Both the position numbers and the translations under genes were made by a program. From Ignavibacteria bacterium UBA4661 (lineage in GTDB: Bacteria; Bacteroidota; Ignavibacteria; Kapaibacteriales; UBA4661), in assembly GCA_002405405.1 (NCBI GenBank), contig DHLT01000240.1, positions 10,220 to 19,509 of the forward strand: a stretch of DNA of 9,290 bases. The letters run 5' to 3'. Positions 1 to 7,181 of this stretch are shown here, one piece after another. The notes below the pieces were generated by a model. That model saw only the letters and a program-made list of their open reading frames with translations, had not been told where the DNA came from and did no database searches. Within the stretch, counting starts at the first letter, position 1, and each line of letters opens with the position of its first letter.

Positions 1-39
1 ATTTTCCGTACAGACATTTATCCTCTGGTGAAATTTTAT

Positions 40-1329
40 ATGCACATTCTTTCTTTTTACAAGTGGACTGTTATTTCTTTTAGTCTTGCTCTTTTCTCAT
101 GTCAACGCTCAGCACCCATCAAAAGTGAACCTGTGAATCTGCATGGGGGTGTGCAACGGACGAATGCCTTTGAGCAACGCGCATTTTCCGGGAAGTATGT
201 CTTTACAAGTGTGCCGAAAAATTTTCATGAACAGCAACTTAAAGCCATGCGTTCAATGACACCACCGCTTCTGCTTGCTTCCGGCGAAATTGTTGTGAGT
301 ACGGTACAAGGAACGCTGCTCTACACTAAAAATGAAGCGATCACAAAAAAAGTGACATTGAATAATGGTGCTCGAGCCCTTTCTGCAATGGTTGCTGATG
401 CAACAGACAATATCTATGTACTCGGTAATGATGGTGCAGTACATTCAGCAACATTCGATGCACAAATACGATTTGCAACACCATGCTTCGAGAAAACACA
501 GATACTGTCAGCTATGACCCCGCTCATTCAGAATGATGGTGTTGTCTTTGGTGTTGTAAAGAAAAAAGGTGGTGAGATCGTCAAAATAGATTTCGATGGT
601 AAAATCTTGTGGAGGCAATCCACGCCACTGACACCTCTTGGTACATGTGCCGCTACAACGATGAATGCTGATGGTATGATTGTCATTGGATTGACATTTG
701 ACGACGATACTGCATCTGATTCTCTCATTGCACTTGACAATAGCGGAATTCGTCGTCATAGTTTTAACATCGCAGGAATGCGTATTATCGCACATCCGGT
801 CGTGATCCCTGCTACAACAGGAGCCGGGTACAATATCTTGGTTGGTGGTATGACCAATAGCGATGGCAAACGATTAGCAGTTTTGCACAATATGTCTTCC
901 ACAGGAGGAACAAATTGGTCGAAATCATTGCCTATGCTTCCCACAGGTATTGCTGTAGCCGGTGATGGTACGATCATCGTCAAAGGATTCAATTCAACAT
1001 TAGCAGGTCAAGAAAGCATGATCGTGGCTTTTGATGCGCAGGGCAAAGAATTATGGCGACTGAGCTTAGAAAACACATCGATTGATACTCCACCGATGAT
1101 TTCATCGAGTTCGATTGCCATTGTTGGTACACAAGCACAAACTATGGGTGTATATTTCTTGAATCGAGCAACAGGAAAGGTCCTCAATGTTGTATCGCTT
1201 CATGAAGCACCGATTGTTAATGCACAGCCCATGGTCGATGCTGATGGTGGACTGATATTTTCAGGAGCGGAGCAATGCGCTGTAGTACGCATCGCAGGCA
1301 ATGTATTGGAGCGACTACTGCCGTATTGA
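40..1329 (+). CDS. Outer-surface lipoprotein with PQQ-like beta-propeller
   Basis: Predicted lipoprotein of 429 residues. The N-terminus is a short hydrophobic signal peptide ending in the lipobox L-F-S-C, so Cys21 is the likely lipidated residue and the mature protein sits in a membrane, probably the outer one. The rest is beta-rich with repeated PQQ/pyrrolo-quinoline-like blades of the form I-x-A/K-x-D-x-x-G-K-x-L-W-R, for example IVKIDFDGKILWRQ, LIALDNSGIRRH, IVAFDAQGKELWR and VYFLNRATGKVLN, so about six or seven blades. Such propellers usually act as protein-binding scaffolds (compare BamB); a ligand cannot be read from sequence and no enzyme motif is visible. I prefer ATG at 40 over GTG at 28 because it gives a compact signal peptide and has a GGTGA eight bases upstream, though the GTG would add only four residues. 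It ends in TGA followed directly by TAA. Specific function unknown. Confidence 0.85.
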   Translation: MHILSFYKWTVISFSLALFSCQRSAPIKSEPVNLHGGVQRTNAFEQRAFSGKYVFTSVPKNFHEQQLKAMRSMTPPLLLASGEIVVSTVQGTLLYTKNEAITKKVTLNNGARALSAMVADATDNIYVLGNDGAVHSATFDAQIRFATPCFEKTQILSAMTPLIQNDGVVFGVVKKKGGEIVKIDFDGKILWRQSTPLTPLGTCAATTMNADGMIVIGLTFDDDTASDSLIALDNSGIRRHSFNIAGMRIIAHPVVIPATTGAGYNILVGGMTNSDGKRLAVLHNMSSTGGTNWSKSLPMLPTGIAVAGDGTIIVKGFNSTLAGQESMIVAFDAQGKELWRLSLENTSIDTPPMISSSSIAIVGTQAQTMGVYFLNRATGKVLNVVSLHEAPIVNAQPMVDADGGLIFSGAEQCAVVRIAGNVLERLLPY

Positions 1330-1361
1330 TAAATATACGATCATGAAGCATTCTCTTCTAT

Positions 1362-1398
1362 TGATTGAGCAAGGTTGATCAAATAAAGAAATCAATCA
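1362..1398. terminator. Weak inverted repeat between convergent genes
   Basis: TGATTGA at 1362-1368 is complementary to TCAATCA at 1392-1398, with the short palindrome TTGATCAA between them. It lies where the plus-strand lipoprotein gene and the minus-strand receptor remnant converge, a typical place for a bidirectional terminator. The stem is only seven A/T-rich pairs with a long loop and has no T-run, so it is a poor intrinsic terminator. Confidence 0.15.
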
Positions 1399-1682
1399 TT
1401 AGAGTAAGAATTCTCCATAAGTTTTTCTTTGAATGCTGTATTGAATGTATATCCAAAGGTTAGGACTAAGGCACGAGTATCCACTTTGAAAATGCGGTTG
1501 CTGGCAAAGTCTGCCGTTGCAAGCGCAACGCCGCCACGTTGCGTATTGAAAATGTCTGTTATCACCATACCAATACGACCTTTTCCGCTCAAAATCTCTT
1601 GTTGAATACCAAAGTCGGTATTATACACTGCTACTCGTGTTCCTTGTGGTGCAACTACAGGAGCATTATAGATACTGATTAT
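1392..1682 (-). pseudogene. C-terminal remnant of a TonB-dependent receptor
   Basis: The open frame from 1682 to the TGA at 1392 encodes about 96 residues that look like the final barrel strands of a Bacteroidota TonB-dependent receptor: I-Y-N-A-P near the start, then V-Y-N-T-D-F-G-I-Q-Q, K-G-R-I-G-M-V-I-T-D-I-F-N-T, and a closing R-A-L-V-L-T-F-G-Y-T-F strand. The order (YNAP, charged strand, S/T-DIFNT, sR-x-L-x-L-x-F-x-Y-x-F) is characteristic of the outer-membrane beta-barrel C-terminus in this family. A full receptor has roughly 700-1000 residues. Here the frame is closed by TAG at 1685-1683 and the esterase gene ends only 60 bases further on, so plug and most of the barrel are missing. 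The best internal start, GTG at 1628, would yield 78 residues without a signal peptide. I infer a non-functional deletion relic. The family call is fairly strong; the original substrate cannot be known. Confidence 0.7.
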
Positions 1683-1745
1683 CTATGATAAACAAAATAT
1701 CATGAAAACATGAACATGATGATGGTACAATATCGCAACATAATG

Positions 1746-3257
1746 TTAGCGCGCAATCACAAGTGGTATAGATCCACTCACATCAGTACCTTGTACACGA
1801 ACTGTATAGCGACCGTTGGCATATCCATGAGCAGAGAGTATCACGGTATGTTCGCCTGCACTACGAGGTTCAGTGCCTCTATACACTGATTTGCCTTGCA
1901 TATCAAGGATCTCAATCGTTATCACCGTTGGTTGCCGCAAGGAAAAGAGAATCTGCATAGAGTCAGAAACGGGATTCGGTGTAACGGATACTGATAGGTT
2001 TTGCGTCGGTGTCATACGAATTGACGATGCCGCAGGAGCAAACATGCCACGAATCGTTTCGCTCATTAAGAAACGCCAATTTCCCCATGAATGACCTTGT
2101 GGTACTTCACGATACTGGAGTGTGTAGCCCTTGTTTTGCATGATATTGCGCATGGTACGAGCATCATCTTGTGTGTCAAACATTGTTCCCGTGGTCATGA
2201 TAATACGAATGGGGCGCATGGCAGAATCACGCCATTGATTAAAAATGCCCGTTCGAAACCAAAATGCCGGCGAGTGAATACCTGTAATCCCAAAGATATC
2301 AGGGCGTGAGATAGCACAGTATGCCGAAGTCAATCCTCCAAGTGATGTCCCAAGAACACCGCGACTATCAGCTCGTTGTATTGTACGGTACGTTGAATCA
2401 ATGCGAGGAATCAACTCACCCACGAGATATTGCAGATGTGCAGGTGTAGTCGCATACTCGCTTTGGCGACGATTGTTGCCGAGATTATCAGGATTACGCG
2501 GGTCAACAAAGATGGTAATGATACCTCGACCGATAAGACCATCTGCTGTAAGATTATCTAGTACGGTTGGTAATGCACCCAAACGGCTGTCGCTGTATTC
2601 TTGCCCATCCATGACATAAAGCGAAGGATAGGTGCGCGTGGAGTCATAATGTGGTGGTAAATACACCGTATATTGTACATCATATCCCAATGCACGACTG
2701 GTAAACCGTTGTGCACTTGTTATGCGTCCACGAGCGATACCGACGCGCTCACTAGCATCGGGCGATGGACGGAAATCACCCATGCGTAATTCAGAATTTG
2801 GACCAAATCCACCCCATTGTTGTAGCGGGTTTGCAGGGTCAAGAATAAAATTATTACCGGCAAGAACGATTTTGTAATCGACTCGTGCTGTGAGGGGTAA
2901 ACTGAGTTTTAATGTCCAAATGCTCGTACTGGATGTTGTATTCATACGGTATCGTGTACCGGGAGCAACAGCACTCCACCGATTGAAATCACCACTCCAG
3001 CCGGCACTATTACTCGTGCCATTGTATAAGAAAAGCACTGTATCTGCAATAACAAAGGGAATGCGATTAGCGCGCTGTAAATCATTGAAAAGTGTTTGTA
3101 GTCCGGCACTGTCTTGTGCTTGTGAGAGTGTAGCAATACGATTTTCAAGTGCGGCAATGCTGGTTGGAACTGATGGGGACTGAGCATGTATAAGGGTCGC
3201 ACCAAAGAAAAGTATCATTATAAACCAATGCCGATACAAGCGAAAAACTGCACACAT
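1746..3257 (-). CDS. Secreted alpha/beta-hydrolase esterase with T9SS sorting domain
   Basis: Exported protein of 503 residues in three parts. Residues 1-25 are a signal peptide with cleavage likely after HA (IHA-QS). Residues ~70-160 resemble the immunoglobulin-like N-terminal domain (CBM48/E-set type) found before enterochelin-esterase and GH13 enzymes (LFLYNG...GDFNRW...Y-x-I-V-L-A-G...DP-x-N). Residues ~175-406 are a PF00756-type esterase, with nucleophile Ser305 in G-T-S-L-G, probable acid Asp361 in G-T-M-F-D and His389 in Q-G-H-S-W-G-N-W. Residues ~418-503 are a Por/T9SS C-terminal sorting domain: V-T-P-N-P-V, then I-L-D-M-Q-G-K-S-V, then G-x-Y-T-V-R-V. The product should cross the inner membrane by Sec, leave by T9SS, and act at the surface or outside. 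Substrate is not readable; the family includes siderophore, feruloyl and acyl esterases. It starts 38 bp behind the thiamine kinase gene, probably co-transcribed. No clear Shine-Dalgarno precedes the ATG. Confidence 0.9.
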   Translation of the reverse strand: MCAVFRLYRHWFIMILFFGATLIHAQSPSVPTSIAALENRIATLSQAQDSAGLQTLFNDLQRANRIPFVIADTVLFLYNGTSNSAGWSGDFNRWSAVAPGTRYRMNTTSSTSIWTLKLSLPLTARVDYKIVLAGNNFILDPANPLQQWGGFGPNSELRMGDFRPSPDASERVGIARGRITSAQRFTSRALGYDVQYTVYLPPHYDSTRTYPSLYVMDGQEYSDSRLGALPTVLDNLTADGLIGRGIITIFVDPRNPDNLGNNRRQSEYATTPAHLQYLVGELIPRIDSTYRTIQRADSRGVLGTSLGGLTSAYCAISRPDIFGITGIHSPAFWFRTGIFNQWRDSAMRPIRIIMTTGTMFDTQDDARTMRNIMQNKGYTLQYREVPQGHSWGNWRFLMSETIRGMFAPAASSIRMTPTQNLSVSVTPNPVSDSMQILFSLRQPTVITIEILDMQGKSVYRGTEPRSAGEHTVILSAHGYANGRYTVRVQGTDVSGSIPLVIAR

Positions 3258-3295
3258 AGAGGTAAAGCAAAGAAGGGAGAAACAAATTTGAAAGC

Positions 3296-3985
3296 TTAAC
3301 TAACCACTGGCATCTGCATACGCGTGGGCGGTAAAAACAGTAAGAGTGCTCCTTCGTGGAGCGTGATAACCGATTCCCATGCAGTTGTACGATTGCGTGC
3401 ACCTTCTCGGTGTGCAAGCTCTAACATTTCATTGTTCAGATTCCACTGTAGTCCCTCGGTTGTCATACGTGCGTGAGGTTGCGGAATAAGTGAAACAAGA
3501 GTGTTAGGCGCTACTGACCAATGATAGGGTTCATCTCGAGCATACAAAGGAATAGCAAACATTGTTTCAGCATAGAGGCAAAGATTTGCGCGCTGACCAT
3601 AGCGCATAAAAATGCTGAGATTATTGAGCGTATGGTCAAACTCGCCACCATGTAGACCGACAATCAGAATATTGTTCATATTCTTTTCGGTAATGACATA
3701 CTCTAATACTTTTTCAAAGTCGGTTGATTCTTGGCTTGGTTCATGTCGAATCTCTGTAAACATGCTATTAGTCAAGTGGGTTTGGGTTCTTTCGATGTTG
3801 GGAAGTAAAGAATCAAAATCACCGACAACTCCGGCAGGACGTATATTCATGTAGAGAAGTGGCACTGCCGCACCATCTGCCGCGAAAACAGGTAATGCTG
3901 CATGTGCATCAAACCATGATCGGTCAGGGAGTGCACTATTAAGTGCAACGATACAATCGGGTTGTGGATATGAGAAAAATGGCAT
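3296..3985 (-). CDS. thiN: Thiamine pyrophosphokinase (thiamine diphosphokinase)
   Basis: Cytoplasmic enzyme that transfers pyrophosphate from ATP to thiamine, giving thiamine diphosphate. The 229-residue length is normal for the family. Visible motifs in order: A-A-D-G-A at 35-39, G-D-F-D-S at 55-59, S-T-D-F-E-K at 87-92 (the usual K-T-D-x-x-K/L-A site) and G-G-E-F-D-H-T-L-N-N-L at 113-123; these acidic residues bind Mg-ATP. The C-terminal thiamine-binding sheet follows, with T-E-G-L-Q-W-N-L-N-N at 176-185. The S-N pair usual in this domain is replaced by R-N-R-T-T near 197-201, a small departure that need not abolish activity. The gene starts 47 bp after the OmpA-family gene ends and is followed 38 bp later by the esterase gene. 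No thi genes and no TPP riboswitch are seen nearby, so it probably salvages thiamine. The symbol is given by family; thi80/tpk are used elsewhere. Confidence 0.92.
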   Translation of the reverse strand: MPFFSYPQPDCIVALNSALPDRSWFDAHAALPVFAADGAAVPLLYMNIRPAGVVGDFDSLLPNIERTQTHLTNSMFTEIRHEPSQESTDFEKVLEYVITEKNMNNILIVGLHGGEFDHTLNNLSIFMRYGQRANLCLYAETMFAIPLYARDEPYHWSVAPNTLVSLIPQPHARMTTEGLQWNLNNEMLELAHREGARNRTTAWESVITLHEGALLLFLPPTRMQMPVVS

Positions 3986-4032
3986 AAATGACGAGAAAAA
4001 AAATTATGAGTCCCCTTTCATAAAGGTACAAT

Positions 4033-4305
4033 TTACCGCCGAATAATTCGAAAATCAACACGACGATTTTGACGTTGTCCATCTTCTGTACTATTATCCG
4101 CAACAGGATCATCCATACCATATCCTTTAGTACGAAGTCGTGTGGATTTGATATTTTTCTTTTTCACTAAGTAGTCACGCACGGCATTCACTCGTGCTTG
4201 TGAAAGAGCATCGTTGATTGCTTTTGCACCGATATTGTCCGTATGTCCACGGAGTTCGATTTCAAGTGTGGGATTCGATTGTAAAAAGGCAGCGAGTCTG
4301 TCTCA
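4033..4305 (-). pseudogene. In-frame TGA and severed OmpA peptidoglycan-binding domain
   Basis: The TGA at 4305-4303 ends the upstream 651-codon frame, yet the same frame then stays open for 89 codons to a TAA at 4035-4033. Those codons encode the rest of an OmpA C-terminal domain: D-R-L-A-A-F-L-Q-S-N-P immediately after the stop, then R-G-H-T-D-N-I-G, L-S-Q-A-R-V-N-A-V, the R-L-x-x-K-G-Y-G turn and a closing G-Q-R-Q-N-R-R-V-D-F-R-I. Every motif of the domain is intact, so only one codon is wrong. In the family this position is usually leucine (x-P-E-L-D-R), so TTA to TGA would suffice. No start codon suited to separate translation is evident. This stretch is best read as the C-terminus of the preceding gene, lost by a recent nonsense change, a sequence error, or made by readthrough. 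Confidence 0.85.
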
Positions 4306-6258
4306 ATCGGGAAATGATTCTGTCTTTAAATCAGACTGGCGAAAATCGAAAAAGATATTATTCAAGCGAATAGCGGTTGCTGTGCCCACAGGTTTTAAGA
4401 GAAGATCGCGTTTGATTTCCGTATAGACACGCAAGTCTGTCGTGTTGATTTGTTCACTTGCCGGATAGTAGCCATTGGCTTCAGCGTAGAAACCGTATGA
4501 CGCACCTGCCGGTAACGAAATTTTGAAAGCACCGTCTTGCGGATTTGTCCGTGCAATGCCGATTTCTTTGCGTGCAGTGAGATCTTCATAAATAATTTTT
4601 GCGGCGATAGGTTGTCGTGTATCAGCATCGAGAACATTACCTGCAACAAGGACAACCGGGCGTGGACGTGCACCGTCAGGTAATGCAACGCGATAAATAT
4701 CTAAATCACCTCGTGTCGGATGCGATGAAACCATGTAAGCATAATCACCACGTGCAGGCATTGTGTAGTATGCATCAAATTCCGCTGTATTGATAGGGCT
4801 TCCTAAATTTTGGGGTTCAGACCATTTGGTCCATGTACTATCTAAGCGGCGTGTAACAAAAACATCAGCATCACCGAATCCGGGTTTGCCATGAGTTGAG
4901 TAATACATGGTAGTACCATCGGCAGCAATAAAAGGTGCAATTTCGCTTCCTGCAGTGTTGATGACGGCACCTGTATGCTGGGGTTCGCTCCAGACTTGAT
5001 TGTCGTTGGTGTCGCTGATAAGAAACGAAACATAAATATCCTTGTCGCCCATAGAATCGTCTCGTTCTAATGCCATGAGCATTGTTCTGCCATCGGGCGA
5101 TAAACAGTATTCGTTATACTTAGCGCGATTATAAAAATTGGTAATCGTGATATCTTTAGGAATGCTCCATGTTTCACCAATTTTTCTGCTGATTGAGAGT
5201 CCAATACCCTTTGCACGACCGTCATTGGTGTACGTATTCATCAAGAGAAGTGTATTGCCATCGGGTGTAACAGAAATTACCGCATTATAACCTTCATTAT
5301 TCAAGGGAAAACGGGGGTGCTGTGCCGGACCCCATCCCATTTCACCGTCATCATTTTTTCGTAATTGTGAATACCAAATATCCTGTTTTTCTTGGGGTGC
5401 AACATTGGCAGGATCATTCGAACGAACAAAATAGAGCGTTGCGGCATCAGCGGAAATAATGGGTGCATAATCGTTATAGCGTGAATTAACATTGACATCG
5501 AGTGGTTCTTTTAACAGTGTAGAAGCATTAGCGGGCATAGGTACAAGATTGATATTCTCTTTGGGGGCAGTACGTATGGTTAGTTTAGAAACTTCAATAG
5601 ACATGGTGCCATGAAGACAAAAACCAATGCCATTCGCACGCAAACGATATGGTGTTGCTACTGTCGAATAAACATACTTACCATTAACATATAGTGCAAT
5701 CATGTCAGCATATTTACGAATGGTCAAGACATTGACATTACGTATAGGACGGATAGCCGAGTTGCGGGTCCATGGAAAAATATCTTCAGCTGTTACCTGC
5801 GATGTTGTTTGTCCATGCTCTTGTTCGCGCCGAGTGAACTGTGCAAAGCCATTGCTGCTGATTGAGTAAGAATAATAGGTATTTGGATTTGCATAGCCGA
5901 TAACAAGGCCATACCCAAACTCTTCTCCGCCATCAATTTGGCGGATGTGAGCTTCGATTTCATAAGGCAAAGAGTCGCGTAATTCGGGAACAGGGATATA
6001 CACATAGTTGGATAATCCTTTGGTCGTATTACTGATAACATAACGACCATTACGGAGCATTGCCTGACCCGATTTATTCGGTAAATCTCCGAGCAACCAG
6101 CGGTTTGCATTCGTTTGAAAATTCTCCGTAAGAATCGTAAGAGGATAGGATTGTGCGACCAATATGCACATAGATACACAAAGACACAGCAAGATTGACG
6201 CACTCATCAGGATGAGAGAGCGTAGTGTCGATAGCGAAGAAGAAAAGAGAGTAATCAT
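4303..6258 (-). CDS. PorE-like envelope protein (LamG-like, PD40 propeller, CRD), OmpA domain cut off by TGA
   Basis: As written the gene encodes 651 residues; with the 89 codons behind the in-frame TGA it would be 741. Order of parts: signal peptide 1-36 (V-A-Q-S, no proper lipobox); a concanavalin/LamG-like beta-sandwich ~44-228 (N-F-x-T...G-Y-G-L-V-I-G-Y...I-A-L-Y-V-N-G-K-Y-V); a PD40/WD40-like propeller ~260-525 with blades such as Y-A-P-I-I-S-A-D-A-A-T-L-Y-F, L-S-P-D-G-R-T-M and A-P-F-I-A-A-D-G-T-T-M-Y-Y; a carboxypeptidase-regulatory fold ~535-610 (V-A-G-N-V-L-D-A-D-T-R-Q-P-I); and the first strand of an OmpA domain (N-N-I-F-F-D-F). PD40-CRD-OmpA matches PorE of the Porphyromonas T9SS, with a LamG-like module where PorE has TPRs. 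Loss of the OmpA part should remove peptidoglycan anchoring. The ATG lies about 20 bases past a good -7 box. A T9SS role is inference. Confidence 0.82.
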   Translation of the reverse strand: MITLFSSSLSTLRSLILMSASILLCLCVSMCILVAQSYPLTILTENFQTNANRWLLGDLPNKSGQAMLRNGRYVISNTTKGLSNYVYIPVPELRDSLPYEIEAHIRQIDGGEEFGYGLVIGYANPNTYYSYSISSNGFAQFTRREQEHGQTTSQVTAEDIFPWTRNSAIRPIRNVNVLTIRKYADMIALYVNGKYVYSTVATPYRLRANGIGFCLHGTMSIEVSKLTIRTAPKENINLVPMPANASTLLKEPLDVNVNSRYNDYAPIISADAATLYFVRSNDPANVAPQEKQDIWYSQLRKNDDGEMGWGPAQHPRFPLNNEGYNAVISVTPDGNTLLLMNTYTNDGRAKGIGLSISRKIGETWSIPKDITITNFYNRAKYNEYCLSPDGRTMLMALERDDSMGDKDIYVSFLISDTNDNQVWSEPQHTGAVINTAGSEIAPFIAADGTTMYYSTHGKPGFGDADVFVTRRLDSTWTKWSEPQNLGSPINTAEFDAYYTMPARGDYAYMVSSHPTRGDLDIYRVALPDGARPRPVVLVAGNVLDADTRQPIAAKIIYEDLTARKEIGIARTNPQDGAFKISLPAGASYGFYAEANGYYPASEQINTTDLRVYTEIKRDLLLKPVGTATAIRLNNIFFDFRQSDLKTESFPD

Positions 6259-6278
6259 AGCATCAAAGTATCATTATG

Positions 6279-6306
6279 CAAAGATACTGTGCGAAATGAT
6301 GCACAA
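6279..6306 (-). promoter_or_regulatory. Bacteroidota-type promoter for the PorE-like gene
   Basis: On the minus strand TATCTTTG (6286-6279) matches the Bacteroidota -7 consensus TAnnTTTG exactly, and a TTG (6306-6304) lies 17 bases upstream, within the spacing reported for Flavobacterium-type promoters. The -7 box ends about 20 bases before the ATG at 6258, giving a leader of roughly 10-15 bases. It lies in the 122-bp gap behind maf, so the OmpA gene, thiamine kinase and esterase could form a unit started here. Confidence 0.45.
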
Positions 6307-6380
6307 GAGAGAGAAAAGAGTGGCAATCCCAAGAATTGTCGCAGTACTGGAGGATGCGAAAAAAGAAAAGGTTGAGATGA

Positions 6381-7013
6381 TCATTCAACGACAGAAGGAA
6401 TGCTCCTGCCGAATTCACGTAAATGCCGATACATCAATTCTAAAGGCAAGCCCACGACATTATAATAATCACCACGAATTTCGCTTACAAAGACTGCCCC
6501 AAAGTCATCTTGAATACCATATGCACCGGCTTTGTCCATAGGTGAACCCGTCGCAACATAAGCATCAATTTCTTCCGAAAGAAGATCACGAAATCGCACT
6601 TCGGTACGTTGAAAATCAACAACATATTTTTCAGTACGTGAATCCATGATAGCAATACCGGTGAGCACTGTATGTGTGCGGTCACTCAGGGTACGAAGCA
6701 TCTGTTTTGCATGTTCTGCATCAGTAGGCTTATTTAAGATGCGAGTGCCGAGCAGGACGGATGTGTCTGCACCAAGTACCAATGCACTCTCCCCCTTGTT
6801 ATATAAGTCCGTTGCTACAGTCATTGCTTTGTGTAAAGCTAAGTGCATGACATGTTCTGCGGGGGTAAGATTGACCGGTACCAAGTCTTCATTGTAGTGC
6901 GATGGTTGTACAGTGAACTTCACACCAATTTGTCGCAACAACTTCTCGCGCCGTGGTGACGAAGAAGCCAGAATAAGAGGCAAAGGAAATTGTAGCAACG
7001 ACGAGTAAGGCAT
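6381..7013 (-). CDS. maf: Maf family nucleoside triphosphate pyrophosphatase (dTTP/UTP type)
   Basis: Cytoplasmic house-cleaning pyrophosphatase that hydrolyses non-canonical or excess nucleoside triphosphates to the monophosphate and PPi; Maf proteins are also linked to septum inhibition. The 210-residue length is normal. The substrate loop A-S-S-S-P-R-R is at 16-22, the catalytic G-A-D-T at 81-84, N-K-P-T-D-A-E-H-A at 94-102, and S-P-M-D-K-A-G-A-Y-G-I-Q at 157-168, followed by G-D-Y-Y-N-V-V-G-L-P-L. The A-Y-G-I-Q form with the preceding K-A-G places it closer to the YhdE (dTTP/UTP) branch than to YceF; that specificity is inference from family pattern. It ends in TGA at a length that fits the family, so UGA does act as a stop in this genome. 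It lies 168 bp behind anmK and 122 bp before the PorE-like gene. No Shine-Dalgarno is visible before its ATG. Confidence 0.95.
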   Translation of the reverse strand: MPYSSLLQFPLPLILASSSPRREKLLRQIGVKFTVQPSHYNEDLVPVNLTPAEHVMHLALHKAMTVATDLYNKGESALVLGADTSVLLGTRILNKPTDAEHAKQMLRTLSDRTHTVLTGIAIMDSRTEKYVVDFQRTEVRFRDLLSEEIDAYVATGSPMDKAGAYGIQDDFGAVFVSEIRGDYYNVVGLPLELMYRHLREFGRSIPSVVE

Positions 7014-7181
7014 ACGAAAAATTTGTAATGATTAACGTGAGTGATATGATCTGTTTCTTGGCTAAGAAAAAAATGTGGAATCATGGAACAAACGATAAGG
7101 TGAAGTTACATAAATCTCATGGTATGAAATTGAAAAAATCCGCAGGGAATTGTGCCTATTTCTAGGGACTGATGGTAGAGT
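7014..7181. other. Gap between anmK and maf with a weak terminator-like fold and a 45-codon ORF
   Basis: This 168-bp A/T-rich gap holds no recognisable gene. On the minus strand, just past anmK, AATTCC/GGATT (about 7152-7139, one bulge) precedes six Ts (7138-7133), a poor terminator-like arrangement. On the plus strand a 45-codon open frame (ATG 7028, TAG 7163-7165) nearly fills the gap. Its product would be lysine-rich, without a signal peptide or known motif, and no ribosome site or promoter precedes it, so chance is the simplest explanation. Confidence 0.2.

Noticed and set aside
508..992. Minus-strand frames antisense to the lipoprotein gene
   Set aside because: Cysteine/threonine-rich shadows of the propeller repeats with no family features.
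1701..1722. ATCATG...CATGAT nested inverted repeats after the esterase gene
   Set aside because: Short A/T-rich pairs with no T-run. Repeated CATGA words here look like low-complexity sequence rather than an operator or attachment site.
3145..3417. Minus-strand 90-codon frame spanning the esterase/thiamine kinase junction
   Set aside because: It overlaps both real genes out of frame; the real genes have clear motifs and starts, this one has none.
4014..4026. CCTTT-CAT-AAAGG hairpin between the OmpA-family and thiamine kinase genes
   Set aside because: The stem is only five pairs, and the following T-run on the minus strand begins about ten bases later, so it is not a convincing terminator.
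4303..4305. Selenocysteine codon or TGA-as-tryptophan code
   Set aside because: Maf and the lipoprotein end at TGA at expected lengths, and TAA directly follows TGA in the latter. The OmpA position is normally leucine, not Cys or Trp, and no obvious SECIS-like hairpin was noted after it.
5793..6203. Minus-strand 136-codon frame
   Set aside because: It lies inside the PorE-like gene in another frame; the recognisable domains are all in the main frame.
6164..6541. Plus-strand 125-codon frame
   Set aside because: It overlaps the N-terminus of the PorE-like gene, its promoter gap and the end of maf on the other strand. Its translation is a basic, motif-free shadow.
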